A stretch of DNA of 64,000 bases from an uncultured Pseudomonadota bacterium (GCA_903861005.1 CAIOSP010000017.1:50288-114287); one strand, 5' to 3'; positions 54,291 through 63,577 are shown, numbered from the stretch's first letter. The notes: generated by a model not told the origin, from the sequence alone. Numbers and translations: made by a program.

Positions 54291-55028
54291 ATGCGTCCAG
54301 GGGGGAGCTACGTAGCGCCCCTCGGAGGCTCGTTGTCGACCCTGTTCCTGGCGCGTCACGGACAGACCCGCGGCTTTCTCACGGGCAGCTACACCGACCT
54401 CACGGATCTCGGCGTCGCTCAGGCGCGCGGGTTGGGCGCGTGGCTCGCCGCCATGCAGGTCCAGCCGGATCGGGTGTTTGTGGGGCCTCGCGACCGCCAC
54501 CAGCAGACGCACGACCACGCGAAGGCCGCGTCCGGGATGGACTGGCCCGCGGCGGTCCGGCTGACGGACCTCGACGAGCACCACGGCTTTGAGGTGGTGG
54601 CGCACCTGCTGTCGGGCGAGGGCGGCGCGCTCGGCGTGCCGCTGCGCGAAGCCGTCACGGCCCAGGATCGGGTCCAGATCCTGCGCGCCTTCCGCGACAT
54701 GATGCACGCCTGGGCTCGCGGCGATGTGCGCGCGCCGCAGGGGGAAGACTGGGACGCGTTCCGGGTCCGCGTTGAGCGTGGCCTCGACACGCTCTGCGAG
54801 GCGGCCGCCAACGGCCAGACCGTGCTCGCGTTCACCTCGGGCGGGTTCGTCGGCGTCGCCAGCGCCATCTTGCTCGGCCTGGACGCGCCCGCGTCCACCG
54901 TCGACCTCGCCTTCAGCGTCGAAAACACCGCGTTCAGCGAGGTCCGCTTCAGCGCCGACCGCCGGACGCTCTACCGCTTCAACGCGGCCCCGCACGCGCG
55001 TGCGGACCTGCCGCAAACCGGAATCTAG
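54291..55028 (+). CDS. Histidine phosphatase family protein
   Basis: 245 aa from ATG 54291, preceded by GGAGG; a TTG at 54333 with its own GGAGG is possible and would begin nearer the fold. Active-site LARHGQTRG (His23) starts strand 1, with GPRDRHQQT and the second His in TSGGFVGVAS replaced by Gly-Gly: the usual SHGG here reads TSGG, so the second catalytic His is missing. The acid residue may be in LDEHHGFE. Activity as a phosphatase is therefore doubtful. First gene of the ACAD operon, 10 bp ahead of it. Confidence 0.8.
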   Translation: MRPGGSYVAPLGGSLSTLFLARHGQTRGFLTGSYTDLTDLGVAQARGLGAWLAAMQVQPDRVFVGPRDRHQQTHDHAKAASGMDWPAAVRLTDLDEHHGFEVVAHLLSGEGGALGVPLREAVTAQDRVQILRAFRDMMHAWARGDVRAPQGEDWDAFRVRVERGLDTLCEAAANGQTVLAFTSGGFVGVASAILLGLDAPASTVDLAFSVENTAFSEVRFSADRRTLYRFNAAPHARADLPQTGI

Positions 55029-55037
55029 GGGCGCCCC

Positions 55038-56249
55038 ATGTTCGCCGACCCGTCTGACCGCGTCCGCGCGATCCTCGACCGCATCGCGCCTTACGTGAAG
55101 AACGACCTGCCCGAGTTCGAGCGGCGCCTGCTCGTCCCCGGCGCCGAGTTCCGTGACTTGGTCCCCGAACTGAACCAACTGCGCGCGCGCGTCAAGGCCG
55201 ACGGCCTGTGGGCGCCGTGGCTGTCGAAGGACCTGGGCGGCACGGGACTGTCGTTGTTCGAGTTCGCCCACATCAGCGAGGCGCTCGGCGGCAGCCCGCT
55301 CGGCCACTACGCGTTTGGCTGTCAGGCGCCGGACGTCGGCAACATCGAGCTGCTCACCGAGCACGGCACGCCCGAGCAAAAGTCTCGCTGGCTGGAGCCG
55401 CTGGCCCGCGGCGAGATCCGCTCCACGTTCACCATGACCGAGCCCGAGATGCCGGGCAGCAACCCCGTGCTCCTGGGCGCCACCGCCGTGCTCGACGGCG
55501 ATGAGTGGGTGCTCAACGGGCGTAAGTGGTTCTCCACGGGCGCTGAGGGCGCCGCGTTCGCCATCGCGATGATGGTGACCGACCCGGACCACGAGAAGAT
55601 GCACGCGCGGGCGAGCATGATCCTGGTGCCGGTCGGCACGCCGGGCTTCCGCCTGGTGCGCAACATCTCGGTGATGGGCGACGTCGGCAGCGACTGGGCG
55701 AGCCATGGCGAGGTCGTCTACGAGAACTGCCGCGTGCCCAAGGCGAACCTGGTCGGTCCGCGCGGCGGCGGGTTTGCGCTGGCGCAGGAGCGCCTGGGGC
55801 CGGGTCGGATCCACCATTGCATGCGCTGGATCGGCATCTGCGAGCGCGCGTTCGACCTGATGTGTCGCCACGCTGCGTCCCGCCAGATCGCGCCGTTCGT
55901 CCCGCTCGCCACCCGCCAACAGGTCCAGTTCTGGATCGCCGAGTCGCGGGCCGAGATCAACGCCGCGCGGCTGGTCACACTCGACGCCGCCGCGCGAATC
56001 GACGCGGTCGGCGCCCCGGCGGCCCGCATCGAGATCTCGACGATCAAGTTCTTCGTCGCCGGGGTGCTCCAGCGTGTGCTGGATCGCGCGCTGCAGGTGC
56101 ACGGCGGCCTGGGCGTGACCGACGACACCCCGATCGCCTGGTTCTTCCGCCACGAACGCGCCGCGCGCATCTACGACGGCGCCGACGAGGTCCACAAGGC
56201 CAGCGTCGCCCGCTACGTCCTGGCCCAATACGGCGTGAAGACGCGCTGA
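55038..56249 (+). CDS. Acyl-CoA dehydrogenase, ACAD10/11-like
   Basis: 403 aa. ACAD features: TMTEPEMPGSNPV near 132-144 (FAD/substrate loop), WFSTGAEGAAFAI near 164-176, VQVHGGLGVTDDTPIAWFFR near 351-370, and the C-terminal RIYDGADEVHKASVARYVL. Those signatures match the ACAD10/ACAD11 branch rather than fatty-acid chain-length ACADs. In animals ACAD10/11 carry an APH kinase domain on the same chain; here the kinase is the next gene, 27 bp downstream. Together they suggest phosphorylation and elimination of a 4-hydroxyacyl-CoA. Confidence 0.88.
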   Translation: MFADPSDRVRAILDRIAPYVKNDLPEFERRLLVPGAEFRDLVPELNQLRARVKADGLWAPWLSKDLGGTGLSLFEFAHISEALGGSPLGHYAFGCQAPDVGNIELLTEHGTPEQKSRWLEPLARGEIRSTFTMTEPEMPGSNPVLLGATAVLDGDEWVLNGRKWFSTGAEGAAFAIAMMVTDPDHEKMHARASMILVPVGTPGFRLVRNISVMGDVGSDWASHGEVVYENCRVPKANLVGPRGGGFALAQERLGPGRIHHCMRWIGICERAFDLMCRHAASRQIAPFVPLATRQQVQFWIAESRAEINAARLVTLDAAARIDAVGAPAARIEISTIKFFVAGVLQRVLDRALQVHGGLGVTDDTPIAWFFRHERAARIYDGADEVHKASVARYVLAQYGVKTR

Positions 56250-56276
56250 TCGCGGCGTCGCCGCACCGGAGCCCTC

Positions 56277-57356
56277 ATGGTCGATCCGACGTTCCTCGAC
56301 GCCGCCAAGCCGCTTGACGCCCACGACGCCGTGCCGCTCGAGCGCCTGCGCCTGTGGCTCGCCGACACCCTGGACGTGGCCGCCGACTCCTTGGAGATCG
56401 GGCGCTACGGTCGTGGCTTCTCCAACCTCACGTTCCGGCTGAAGGTGGGGGAGCGAGAGCTGGTCCTGCGCCGCCCGCCGCCCGGCGTGCACATCGCCAA
56501 GGCCCACGACATGACCCGCGAGGCGCGGGTCATGCAGGGCGTCGGCCGCGTCTGGAGCAAGGTCCCCGCGGTGGTGGCGATCTGCGAGGACGTCAGCGTC
56601 ATCGGCAGCACGTTCTACCTGATGGAGCGCGTACCAGGCGTGATCCTGCGCGACGTGCCCCCGCGCGGCCTGGAGCTGGGCTCCGACACCATGCGGCGGC
56701 TCTCCACCGGGATGGTCGACACGCTCGCCGAGATCCACGGGCTGGACGTGGCTGCGGCTGGGATCGAGGGGCGGCCAGACGGCTACGTGCGCCGCCAGGT
56801 CGAAGGCTGGACGCGCCGCTACCGGGACGCCGCCACCGACGACGTGGCGGACATCGAGACGATCGCCGCGTGGCTCGCCGCCAACCAGCCCCCTGAGTCC
56901 GGCGCGGCGCTGGTCCACAACGACTTCAAGTACGACAACGTCATCCTGGATCCGGACGACGTCGGCCGCGTGATCTCGGTGCTGGACTGGGAGATGGCCA
57001 CGGTGGGCGACCCGCTCATGGATGTCGGCACCTTCCTCGCCTACTGGGTGCAGGCCGACGATCCGCCTTCGCTGCAGCTCTTCCGCATGTGTCTGACGGA
57101 CCTGCCGGGCAACCTGACCCGCGGTGAGCTTGTCGCGCGCTACCAGCAGCAGACGGGCCGCACCTTTGATCCCGCCTGGTACTTCGCGTTCGGGCTCTTC
57201 AAGAACGCCGTCGTCGCGCAGCAGCTCTACGCCCGCTACCAGAAGGGCCTGACGACCGAGGCCCGCTACGCGGGGCTGATCTGGGCCGTGCGCGGCATCG
57301 CGGCGGTGGCGAACGACGTCGCGCAGTCTGGGCGCATCGAGGGCTTCGGCGCGTGA
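56277..57356 (+). CDS. APH-type phosphotransferase (ACAD10/11-like kinase domain, 4-hydroxyacyl-CoA kinase candidate)
   Basis: 359 aa from ATG 56277, preceded by GGAG. Kinase motifs: GRGFSNLTFRL (nucleotide loop, about 44-54), LVLRRPPPG (Lys/Arg region), catalytic VHNDFKYDN near 217-225 and metal Asp in VLDWEMATVGDP near 237-248. The FKYDN and WEMATVGDP forms are those of the ACAD10/11 kinase domain and of LvaA-type proteins of 4-hydroxy acid catabolism. It likely phosphorylates a hydroxyl so that the ACAD can remove it; this is inference from family and gene order. Overlaps the permease gene by GTGA. Confidence 0.85.
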   Translation: MVDPTFLDAAKPLDAHDAVPLERLRLWLADTLDVAADSLEIGRYGRGFSNLTFRLKVGERELVLRRPPPGVHIAKAHDMTREARVMQGVGRVWSKVPAVVAICEDVSVIGSTFYLMERVPGVILRDVPPRGLELGSDTMRRLSTGMVDTLAEIHGLDVAAAGIEGRPDGYVRRQVEGWTRRYRDAATDDVADIETIAAWLAANQPPESGAALVHNDFKYDNVILDPDDVGRVISVLDWEMATVGDPLMDVGTFLAYWVQADDPPSLQLFRMCLTDLPGNLTRGELVARYQQQTGRTFDPAWYFAFGLFKNAVVAQQLYARYQKGLTTEARYAGLIWAVRGIAAVANDVAQSGRIEGFGA

Positions 57357-58288
57357 CGCTGGCCGCGGCCGTCATCGGGCTGATCCTGCCGGTGGTGCTT
57401 GGGCTGCTGTGCGGCGTGGCCGCGCTGTTTGAAGACCCGGACGCCGCGGTGAACCACCTGAACCGCTTCGCGCTCTACGTGCCGTTCCCAGCGCTGATCG
57501 TGGCGGCGCTCGGCAAGGACGCGGCGCCGCTCCCGCACAGCGTCGCGTTCTGGCTGCTGGTGCCGCTGACGGTGGGCGCCGCGCTGCTGCCGCTCAAGGC
57601 GGTGGGGGACCGGCTCGGTGGCTTGGGCGGGACGATGGCCCTGGTGACCGTCTTCGGCAACGTCGCCTACCTGGGGCTCCCGTTCTTGCAGGCCGTCCGT
57701 GGCGACGCCGTGATGTCGACCGCCGGGCTCCTGGTCGGCATGTACATCTTCCTGTCCATGCTGTTCGGACCGCTGCTGCTGCGCGTGTGGAGCGGGGAGG
57801 GCGGCCGCGACGCGTTCGTGACCAGCGCGCGCAAGGTGGTGCGCCAGCCGCTGGCATGGTCGCCGATCGTGGGAGGGCTGCTGCGACTTCTGCCCGACGG
57901 GCTGCGTCTGGGCGTGGTCGACGCGGTCATGCCGGTAGGACGCGCGGCCGGCCCGGTCGCCCTGTTCTTGTTGGGGCTTTACCTGCACACGCACGGGCGC
58001 AGGCTTCGTCAGGTTGACGTGGCGCTGGTCGCGCACCTGGGCGTGAAGATGGCCTGGCTGCCGCTGGTGACCGGCGCGGGCGTGTGGATCGGCCTGCGCT
58101 TTGGCCTCGACGTCGAGGCGGCGCGCTGCGCGCTGCTGCTGGCGTCCATGCCGCCTGCGATCACCACCTTCGCCATCGCGCGGGACGCCGACATCGGCGC
58201 GGACCGCGTGGCCCAGTCGATCGTCGCGGGCACCTTGCTGTCGGCCCTGACGCTGCCGCTGACCGCCGCGTGGGTCGTCAGCTGGTAG
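57353..58288 (+). CDS. AEC family permease (auxin efflux carrier superfamily)
   Basis: 311 aa from a GTG overlapping the kinase stop. Ten hydrophobic helices are visible in two sets of five. Conserved features: FALYVPFPALIVAAL near 40-55, VTVFGNVAYLGLPFLQA near 96-112 (the NxxxLGxP motif), and GPVALFLLGLYL near 200-212. AEC permeases move organic acids (malate, malonate, lactate types) with unknown direction in many cases. Its position at the end of the ACAD/kinase operon suggests it transports a hydroxy or carboxylic acid feeding that pathway. Confidence 0.86.
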   Translation: MTLAAAVIGLILPVVLGLLCGVAALFEDPDAAVNHLNRFALYVPFPALIVAALGKDAAPLPHSVAFWLLVPLTVGAALLPLKAVGDRLGGLGGTMALVTVFGNVAYLGLPFLQAVRGDAVMSTAGLLVGMYIFLSMLFGPLLLRVWSGEGGRDAFVTSARKVVRQPLAWSPIVGGLLRLLPDGLRLGVVDAVMPVGRAAGPVALFLLGLYLHTHGRRLRQVDVALVAHLGVKMAWLPLVTGAGVWIGLRFGLDVEAARCALLLASMPPAITTFAIARDADIGADRVAQSIVAGTLLSALTLPLTAAWVVSW

Positions 58289-58501
58289 CTAGTGGTGCAG
58301 GTTGGGGAAGACCTTGCCGCAGGCGCAGCGCCACTCGAACTTGTCGTCCTCCGTCTGCTTGCGGAACACGTAGGCTTCGGCGCACGGGCAGCGGGCGCGG
58401 TCGGCGTCCAACTCCACGTGGCCGCGGACCGGGCGCAGGCGCTCGGTGTCGTCGATCGCCCAGCAGTTGCCCATCTCGTCGACCTTGAACTTGGCGGCCA
58501 T
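58289..58501 (-). CDS. Small CxC...CxC protein, zinc-ribbon-like
   Basis: 70 aa. The sequence has RCPCAEAYVF and WRCACGKVFP, two CxC pairs about 20 residues apart, a spacing that could bind zinc or iron. No family recognised; start ATG 58501 with GAGGA about 10 bases upstream. It ends directly after the AEC stop (58288/58289) on the opposite strand and is divergent from the PaaI gene. No signal peptide; probably cytosolic. Confidence 0.6.
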   Translation of the reverse strand: MAAKFKVDEMGNCWAIDDTERLRPVRGHVELDADRARCPCAEAYVFRKQTEDDKFEWRCACGKVFPNLHH

Positions 58502-58620
58502 CTCGTTGTCCTCGCGCTTGTTCTGACCCGTCCGCGCGCGGATTGCACGTCCTGCAACCCTCTGGATCGGTCGGCACGCCGACGCGGTGTGTGCTATGGC
58601 GGCGGCCCCGCGGAGGACCC

Positions 58621-59016
58621 ATGAAGCTCGCGACCCACCTGGGGCTGAATCAGCGCCTCTGTGGCATGCCCGTGATGCTCGACGACGGCACCTGCACCGT
58701 GTCGCTCAAGACCGTGCCCGAGATGGCGGCGGACGACCGCGGCCTCGTCCACGGCGGGTTCGTGTTCGGCGCGGCAGACTTTGCGGCCATGGCTGCGGTC
58801 AATGACCCGCACGTCGTCTTGGGCGCCGCGGACACGCGCTTCCTGGCGCCGATCAAGGTCGGCGAGACCGTCGAACTGGTGGCCCGTCGGACAGAGTTCA
58901 AGGGCCGCAAGCACCTGGTCGAGGTGACGGGTCGCGTCGCCGGCGTCGAGGTCTTCACCGGCATCTTCACCACCTTCGTGCTGGACAGGCACGTGCTTGA
59001 AGGGAGAGACTCATGA
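58621..59016 (+). CDS. PaaI/4HBT-family hotdog thioesterase
   Basis: 131 aa from ATG 58621, preceded by GGAGG; upstream frame is a shadow. The hotdog core shows [24 protein letters not shown] (residues 38-61) with the HGG motif of PaaI/4-hydroxybenzoyl-CoA thioesterases, then [15 protein letters not shown]. It likely hydrolyses an acyl-CoA thioester. Its stop overlaps the start of the ThDP lyase gene by ATGA, hinting that the two handle one acyl-CoA product line. Confidence 0.85.
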   Translation: MKLATHLGLNQRLCGMPVMLDDGTCTVSLKTVPEMAADDRGLVHGGFVFGAADFAAMAAVNDPHVVLGAADTRFLAPIKVGETVELVARRTEFKGRKHLVEVTGRVAGVEVFTGIFTTFVLDRHVLEGRDS

Positions 59017-60749
59017 ACGGCGGAGACATCGTCGCGTCCGTACTCGCGGCGCAGGGCGTCAAGGTGTTGTTCACGCTCTGCGGCGGGCACATCTCGCCCA
59101 TCCTCGTGTCGTCCAAGCGCGCGGGCATCCGCGTGGTCGACGTGCGGGATGAGGCCTCCACGGTGTTCGCGGCGGACGCGGTCGCCCGCATGACCGGCGT
59201 GCCCGGCGTGGCGGCGGTGACGGCGGGCCCGGGCCTGACCAACACGCTGACCGCGGTCGAGAACGCGATGCTGGCGCAGACCCCGATGGTCATCCTCGGC
59301 GGCGCCACCGCGACCATGCTCAAGGGCCGCGGCGCGCTTCAGGACATCGACCAGATCGCCCTGATTAAGCCCGCGGTGAAGGCGACCTTCGCGGTCAACC
59401 GCGTCCGCAACATCGGCCCCGCGCTGGAAGAGGCCTTCCGCATCGCGCAGGAGGGCATCCAGGGTCCTGTGTTCGTTGAGCTCCCGGTCGACATCCTCTA
59501 CGACGAGGAGACCGTGAAGGGCTGGGCCGAGAAGGAGCTGGGCGGCGGCAAGGGCTTCATGGGCACCGTGCTCAAGACCTACGCGCGTCAGCACCTGTAC
59601 CGGGTGTTCCGCAACAAGGACGCGTTCAAGGCCGGCCCGCTGATCCCCGTGGATCCGATGGACCCGGACGCCGGATCCGTCGAGAAGATCGCGGCCATGA
59701 TCCGTGAGGCGGAGCGCCCCGTGATCGTGGTCGGTGCGCAGACGCTCGCCCGCCCGGCTGAGGCGCTGTCGATCGCGTCGGCGCTGCGTGCGCTGGGCGC
59801 GCCGGTCTTCCTGGGCGGCAGCGCCCGCGGCCTGCTCGGCAAGGAGGACCCGATCCAGTTCCGCCACAAGCGCGGCAACGCGCTGAAGAAGGCGGATCTG
59901 GTGATCATCACCGGCTTCCCGTTCGACTTCCGCCTGCAGTACGGCGTGAAGATCAACGCCAAGGCCAAGATCGTCCAGGTCAACCGCGACAAGGCGGCGC
60001 TCCGCAAGAATCGCACGCCCACTGCGGCCATCCACGCCGACGGCGGCCGCTTCCTGCAGGCCCTGGCCCGCAAGGCCGGCGACACCAAGTCCGCCCGCTG
60101 GTCGGGCTGGTTCGACGAGCTCCGCAACAACGAGGCCGCTCGTGACGCCGAGATCGCCGTCATGGCCGAAGAGAAGACCGAGCACCTCAACCCGATCGAC
60201 CTGTGCCGCCACATCGAAGCCAAGATGTCGGACGACGCCATCCTGGTGGTCGACGGCGGCGACTTCGTGGCCACGGCGGCCTACGTGGTGCGTCCGCGCG
60301 CCCCGCTCGCCTGGCTGGATCCGGGCGTGTTCGGCACGCTCGGCGTCGGCGGCGGCTTCGCCGTGGGCGCGGCGTCGGTCGCGGTCAAGGGTCGCGAGAT
60401 CTGGATGTTCTACGGGGACGGGGCCTCGGCCTACAGCTTGGCCGAGTTCGACACCCTGGCGCGCCACGGCATGTCCGTGATCGCGGTCATCGGAAACGAC
60501 GCATGCTGGGCCCAGATCGCGCGCGATCAGGTCACCCTGCTCGGCGACGACGTCGGCACACCCCTTGCTCGCAGCGACTACCACGTCGTCGCCAAGGGCT
60601 ACGGCGCCAAGGGGCTCCTCCTCAAGCATCCGCGCGACATCGACAAGGTGCTGGACGAGGCCAAGGCGCTCGCCGCCGACGGTCACCCGGTGCTGATCAA
60701 CGCGTGGATCGGGAAGACGAGCTTCCGCGAGGGATCGATCTCGATCTGA
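59013..60749 (+). CDS. Thiamine-diphosphate-dependent enzyme (acetolactate synthase-like; 2-hydroxyacyl-CoA lyase candidate)
   Basis: 578 aa. ThDP-enzyme build: PYR domain 1-175 with catalytic Glu47 in RDEAST and [16 protein letters not shown], central domain about 205-345 ([14 protein letters not shown]), and PP domain 375-560 with the ThDP motif [15 protein letters not shown] and NDACWAQIA. Closest pattern is the ILVBL/HACL2 group, including the [10 protein letters not shown] segment and [16 protein letters not shown] helix. Those cleave or form C-C bonds of 2-hydroxyacyl-CoA; true acetolactate synthase would need an IlvN partner, not present. Coupled to the thioesterase upstream. Confidence 0.85.
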   Translation: MNGGDIVASVLAAQGVKVLFTLCGGHISPILVSSKRAGIRVVDVRDEASTVFAADAVARMTGVPGVAAVTAGPGLTNTLTAVENAMLAQTPMVILGGATATMLKGRGALQDIDQIALIKPAVKATFAVNRVRNIGPALEEAFRIAQEGIQGPVFVELPVDILYDEETVKGWAEKELGGGKGFMGTVLKTYARQHLYRVFRNKDAFKAGPLIPVDPMDPDAGSVEKIAAMIREAERPVIVVGAQTLARPAEALSIASALRALGAPVFLGGSARGLLGKEDPIQFRHKRGNALKKADLVIITGFPFDFRLQYGVKINAKAKIVQVNRDKAALRKNRTPTAAIHADGGRFLQALARKAGDTKSARWSGWFDELRNNEAARDAEIAVMAEEKTEHLNPIDLCRHIEAKMSDDAILVVDGGDFVATAAYVVRPRAPLAWLDPGVFGTLGVGGGFAVGAASVAVKGREIWMFYGDGASAYSLAEFDTLARHGMSVIAVIGNDACWAQIARDQVTLLGDDVGTPLARSDYHVVAKGYGAKGLLLKHPRDIDKVLDEAKALAADGHPVLINAWIGKTSFREGSISI

Positions 60750-60793
60750 CCTGCTGGGCACGATAGGCGCCCGGCCCAATTGATGGAGTCGGC

Positions 60794-62215
60794 ATGAGCG
60801 ACGGGCGCTTTGAGGATTACCGGGCATCGGAAGAGACGTCGGAAGTTGTTCTTCCGCTGATCGGACGCCTCTACAGGCACAATGACGTCGTGCTGACCAT
60901 CAACGGCATGGCGCTCACCAACCTGGCCCCCAACGAGATCCTGCGCATGCACCGCCGCGGCCACTGGCCGGGCGGCTACGACGTGCCGATCGCCCAAACG
61001 GCTGAGGCCCTCCCGGCGCTACTCGCGCTGGATCTGGCTGCGGTGGAACTGGATCTGGGCCGCCTGCTGCTCGACTTCGCGGCCTCGGGGCAGACCTCGG
61101 TCGCGTCCTACGTCACCGAGCGCTGCGCGGGTCTTCCGCGCCTGGCCGGCCGCACCGAGCGCGTCGCCCGTGACGTGGTCCTCTACGGCTTCGGTCGTAT
61201 CGGCCGCCTGCTGGCCCGCCTGCTGGTCGCGCACTCCGGCGACACCTTCCGCCTGCGCGCCATCGTCGTCCGCGAGCAGGGCCCTGAGGACCTGGAGCGC
61301 CGCGCCAACCTCCTCCGCCGCGACTCCGTGCACGGCGCCTTCAAGGGCACCATCCGCACCCTGCCGGAAGAGAACGCGCTGCTGATCAACGGCACCAAGG
61401 TGCAGATGATCTTCTCGGGCGGCCCTGAGCAGGTCGACTACACCCAGTACGGCATCCGCGACGCCCTGGTGATCGACAACACCGGCAAGTGGCGTGACCG
61501 TGAAGGCCTGGGCAAGCACCTGCTGGCCGTCGGCGTCGACAAGGTCATCCTCACCGCGCCGGGCAAGGGCGACATCCCCAACATCGTGTCGGGCATCAAC
61601 GACAGCGCCGTCACCCCCGGCGAGCGCATCCTGTCGGCGGCGTCGTGCACCACCAACGCCATCGTCCCGGTGCTCAAGGTGCTCCATGACCGCTTCGGCA
61701 TCGTCAGCGGCCACATCGAGACCGTGCACGCCTACACGAACGATCAGAACCTGATCGACAACTACCACAAGAAGACCCGTCGCGGCCGCGGCGCCGCCAT
61801 GAACATGGTCATCACCGAGACGGGCGCCGCCAGCGCGGTCGCCAAGGCCGTGCCTGCGCTCAAGGGCAAGCTGACGGCCAACGCCATCCGCGTGCCGACG
61901 CCCAACGTGTCGATGGCCATCCTCAACCTGCGGCTGGAGAAGGCCACGAACAAGGACGAGCTCAACGCCTTCCTGCTCGACGTCGCCACCACCTCGCACC
62001 TGCGCGCTCAGGTCGGCTGGACCGCCATGACCGACACCGTCTCCACCGACATGGTCGGCGAGACGCACGCGGGCGTGATCGACGCCGAGGCCACCATCGT
62101 GCAGGGCGACAACATCGTGCTCTACGTCTGGTACGACAACGAGTTCGGCTACTCCTGCCAGGTGGTGCGCATGCTGCAGCACACGGCGGGCGTCGCGCGG
62201 CCGTACTTCCCATGA
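60794..62215 (+). CDS. gap: Glyceraldehyde-3-phosphate dehydrogenase, long form with N-terminal extension
   Basis: 473 aa. NAD-binding GFGRIGR at 132-138 and catalytic Cys285 in SAASCTTNA, with the following His in HAYTNDQNL and YDNEFGYS at the C-terminal end, are all conserved. About 125 residues precede the Rossmann motif, a helical extension present in the long GAPDH group of Gram-negative bacteria rather than the standard 330-aa enzyme. It oxidises glyceraldehyde-3-phosphate in glycolysis or gluconeogenesis. No RBS stronger than GGAG (7 bases). Its stop overlaps the next lipoprotein start by ATGA. Confidence 0.92.
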   Translation: MSDGRFEDYRASEETSEVVLPLIGRLYRHNDVVLTINGMALTNLAPNEILRMHRRGHWPGGYDVPIAQTAEALPALLALDLAAVELDLGRLLLDFAASGQTSVASYVTERCAGLPRLAGRTERVARDVVLYGFGRIGRLLARLLVAHSGDTFRLRAIVVREQGPEDLERRANLLRRDSVHGAFKGTIRTLPEENALLINGTKVQMIFSGGPEQVDYTQYGIRDALVIDNTGKWRDREGLGKHLLAVGVDKVILTAPGKGDIPNIVSGINDSAVTPGERILSAASCTTNAIVPVLKVLHDRFGIVSGHIETVHAYTNDQNLIDNYHKKTRRGRGAAMNMVITETGAASAVAKAVPALKGKLTANAIRVPTPNVSMAILNLRLEKATNKDELNAFLLDVATTSHLRAQVGWTAMTDTVSTDMVGETHAGVIDAEATIVQGDNIVLYVWYDNEFGYSCQVVRMLQHTAGVARPYFP

Positions 62216-62661
62216 CGCGCGCGATCGGCCTGGCCGCGCTGCTCCTGACGGGCTGCAAGCCCGACCCGGTCGACTTTGTGGTCGACGTGTCGGACTTTGC
62301 GGCCACGTTCCCGCAGGCCCTGTTCAAGGTCGATCTGGTTTTCGACGGCGAGACCGTCCAGCACGCCGAGCTCGTCCTGTCCGAGACCACGACGGTCACG
62401 TTCGCGGACGCCATCAACCCGGTGACCGAGTACGGGGTCGCCGCCTACGCCGACCAGGACGCGGACGGCCTGTGCGAGCCCGGCTCGGACGTGGGCTGGC
62501 TGATCATCTACACGCCGCGGCCCAAGGTGGACTTCCTCTGGCAGGTCGACGCGGGCGTCGCCCGCGATGATGGCTATGCCTGCGCCTGGTTCGGCGACTT
62601 TGCGAGCGACACCGACGTGGGCTCGGACACGGATGGTGGGGCCGACACCGACGGCGGGTGA
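62212..62661 (+). CDS. Lipoprotein with Cys pairs and DTD tail
   Basis: 149 aa; the start overlaps the GAPDH stop by ATGA. Lipobox LLLTGC. The mature domain of about 110 residues (DFVVDVSDFAATFPQALFKVDLVFDGETVQHAEL, DQDADGLCEPGSD, CAWFGDF) has two Cys and a beta-rich pattern; no family recognised. The C-terminus is SDTDVGSDTDGGADTDGG, the same linker type that in other proteins here follows the lipobox or precedes an anchor. A dedicated link with GAPDH is not obvious. Confidence 0.75.
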   Translation: MTRAIGLAALLLTGCKPDPVDFVVDVSDFAATFPQALFKVDLVFDGETVQHAELVLSETTTVTFADAINPVTEYGVAAYADQDADGLCEPGSDVGWLIIYTPRPKVDFLWQVDAGVARDDGYACAWFGDFASDTDVGSDTDGGADTDGG

Positions 62662-62673
62662 TACCCGTGGGTC

Positions 62674-63222
62674 ATGCGGGCATCTGTCGCCAAGTCACCC
62701 GTTTCGCTGGGCCTCCTCGAGCACGAGGACGCGCTCGTCGTGCGTCGCTGGCTTGGGGTGTTCTTGCGTCAGCACAACCGCGCGTGGGTGAACGTGCGCG
62801 GCTTGGGCTGGTCTGACGCCGAGATCGATGCCCAGGTCGTCGCGACGGATCTGGTGACCGACCACTGGACCTGGCTGCTGCGGGCCGCGGGTCGGGACTC
62901 CTCGATGGTCCGGGTCGCGCGGGTCGATGGCGTGCCCGTGGGCTGCGTGTCGGCGTCGGCGCGTTTGGACGACTACCTGCGCACCCACACGGGCGTGTTG
63001 GACTGGGTGTACGTGGATCCGTCGGCGCGCGGTCATCGGATCGGGACCCTGCTCGTGGACACGGCGCGCACCTGGATGCGCGGTCGTGGCCTTCGGAGCG
63101 TGGTCGTCAACGTGCTCGCGGACAACGAGCCCGCCATGGCGCTCTACCGGTCTGCCGGCTTGGCGGTGGCCGACGTGCGAATGATGGGCTCTCTTCAAGG
63201 GACGGACGATGTCAAAGCCTGA
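62674..63222 (+). CDS. GNAT family N-acetyltransferase
   Basis: 182 aa. GNAT core: YVDPSARGHRIGTLLVDTARTWM (residues about 110-132) with the R/QxxGxG/A acetyl-CoA loop, then VVNVLADNEPAMALYRSAG near 143-161 (motif B). N-terminal 60 residues contain a WLGVFLRQHNRAW helix for the substrate. It transfers an acetyl group to an amine; target unknown. ATG 62674 follows the preceding lipoprotein by 12 bp; the next gene starts inside its 3' end. Confidence 0.85.
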   Translation: MRASVAKSPVSLGLLEHEDALVVRRWLGVFLRQHNRAWVNVRGLGWSDAEIDAQVVATDLVTDHWTWLLRAAGRDSSMVRVARVDGVPVGCVSASARLDDYLRTHTGVLDWVYVDPSARGHRIGTLLVDTARTWMRGRGLRSVVVNVLADNEPAMALYRSAGLAVADVRMMGSLQGTDDVKA

Positions 63223-63577
63223 GCGGCCGACTGGAGTAGGGGATCTGGGGGCGCTCCTCGCCGCCAAGGGGCTGGTTCGGACGGCGGGGTCGCACGACAC
63301 GCCGGCGCCACCCGCGCCGGTCCGAGACGCGGTGGATGTCTCCGCTTCGCCCAAGCTCGTGCTGCGCATTGAGCGCAAGGGGCACGGCGGGAAGACGACC
63401 ACCATCCTCGAGGGTTTGGTTGGATCGGAGAAGGCGCTGGATGAGTTCGCGCGAGATCTCAAGCGCGGACTGGGCGTCGGCGTGTCGGTGGAAGAGGAGC
63501 GCTTGGTGGTCCAGGGCGACCAGCGAGACCGTTTGAAGGCCTTCTTGGAGGCGCGGGGCGCCAAGCGCATCGTCTGA
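63209..63577 (+). CDS. yciH: SUI1/YciH-like translation factor
   Basis: 122 aa; starts 14 bp inside the GNAT gene. Residues 48-122 are a SUI1/eIF1 domain: KLVLRIERKGHGGKTTTIL near 49-67, ARDLKRGLGVGVSV near 81-94 and VVQGDQRDRLKAFLEARG near 100-117. Bacterial YciH affects start-codon fidelity. The N-terminal 45 residues are a Pro/Ala-rich linker. Probably co-transcribed with the acetyltransferase. Confidence 0.88.
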   Translation: MSKPERPTGVGDLGALLAAKGLVRTAGSHDTPAPPAPVRDAVDVSASPKLVLRIERKGHGGKTTTILEGLVGSEKALDEFARDLKRGLGVGVSVEEERLVVQGDQRDRLKAFLEARGAKRIV

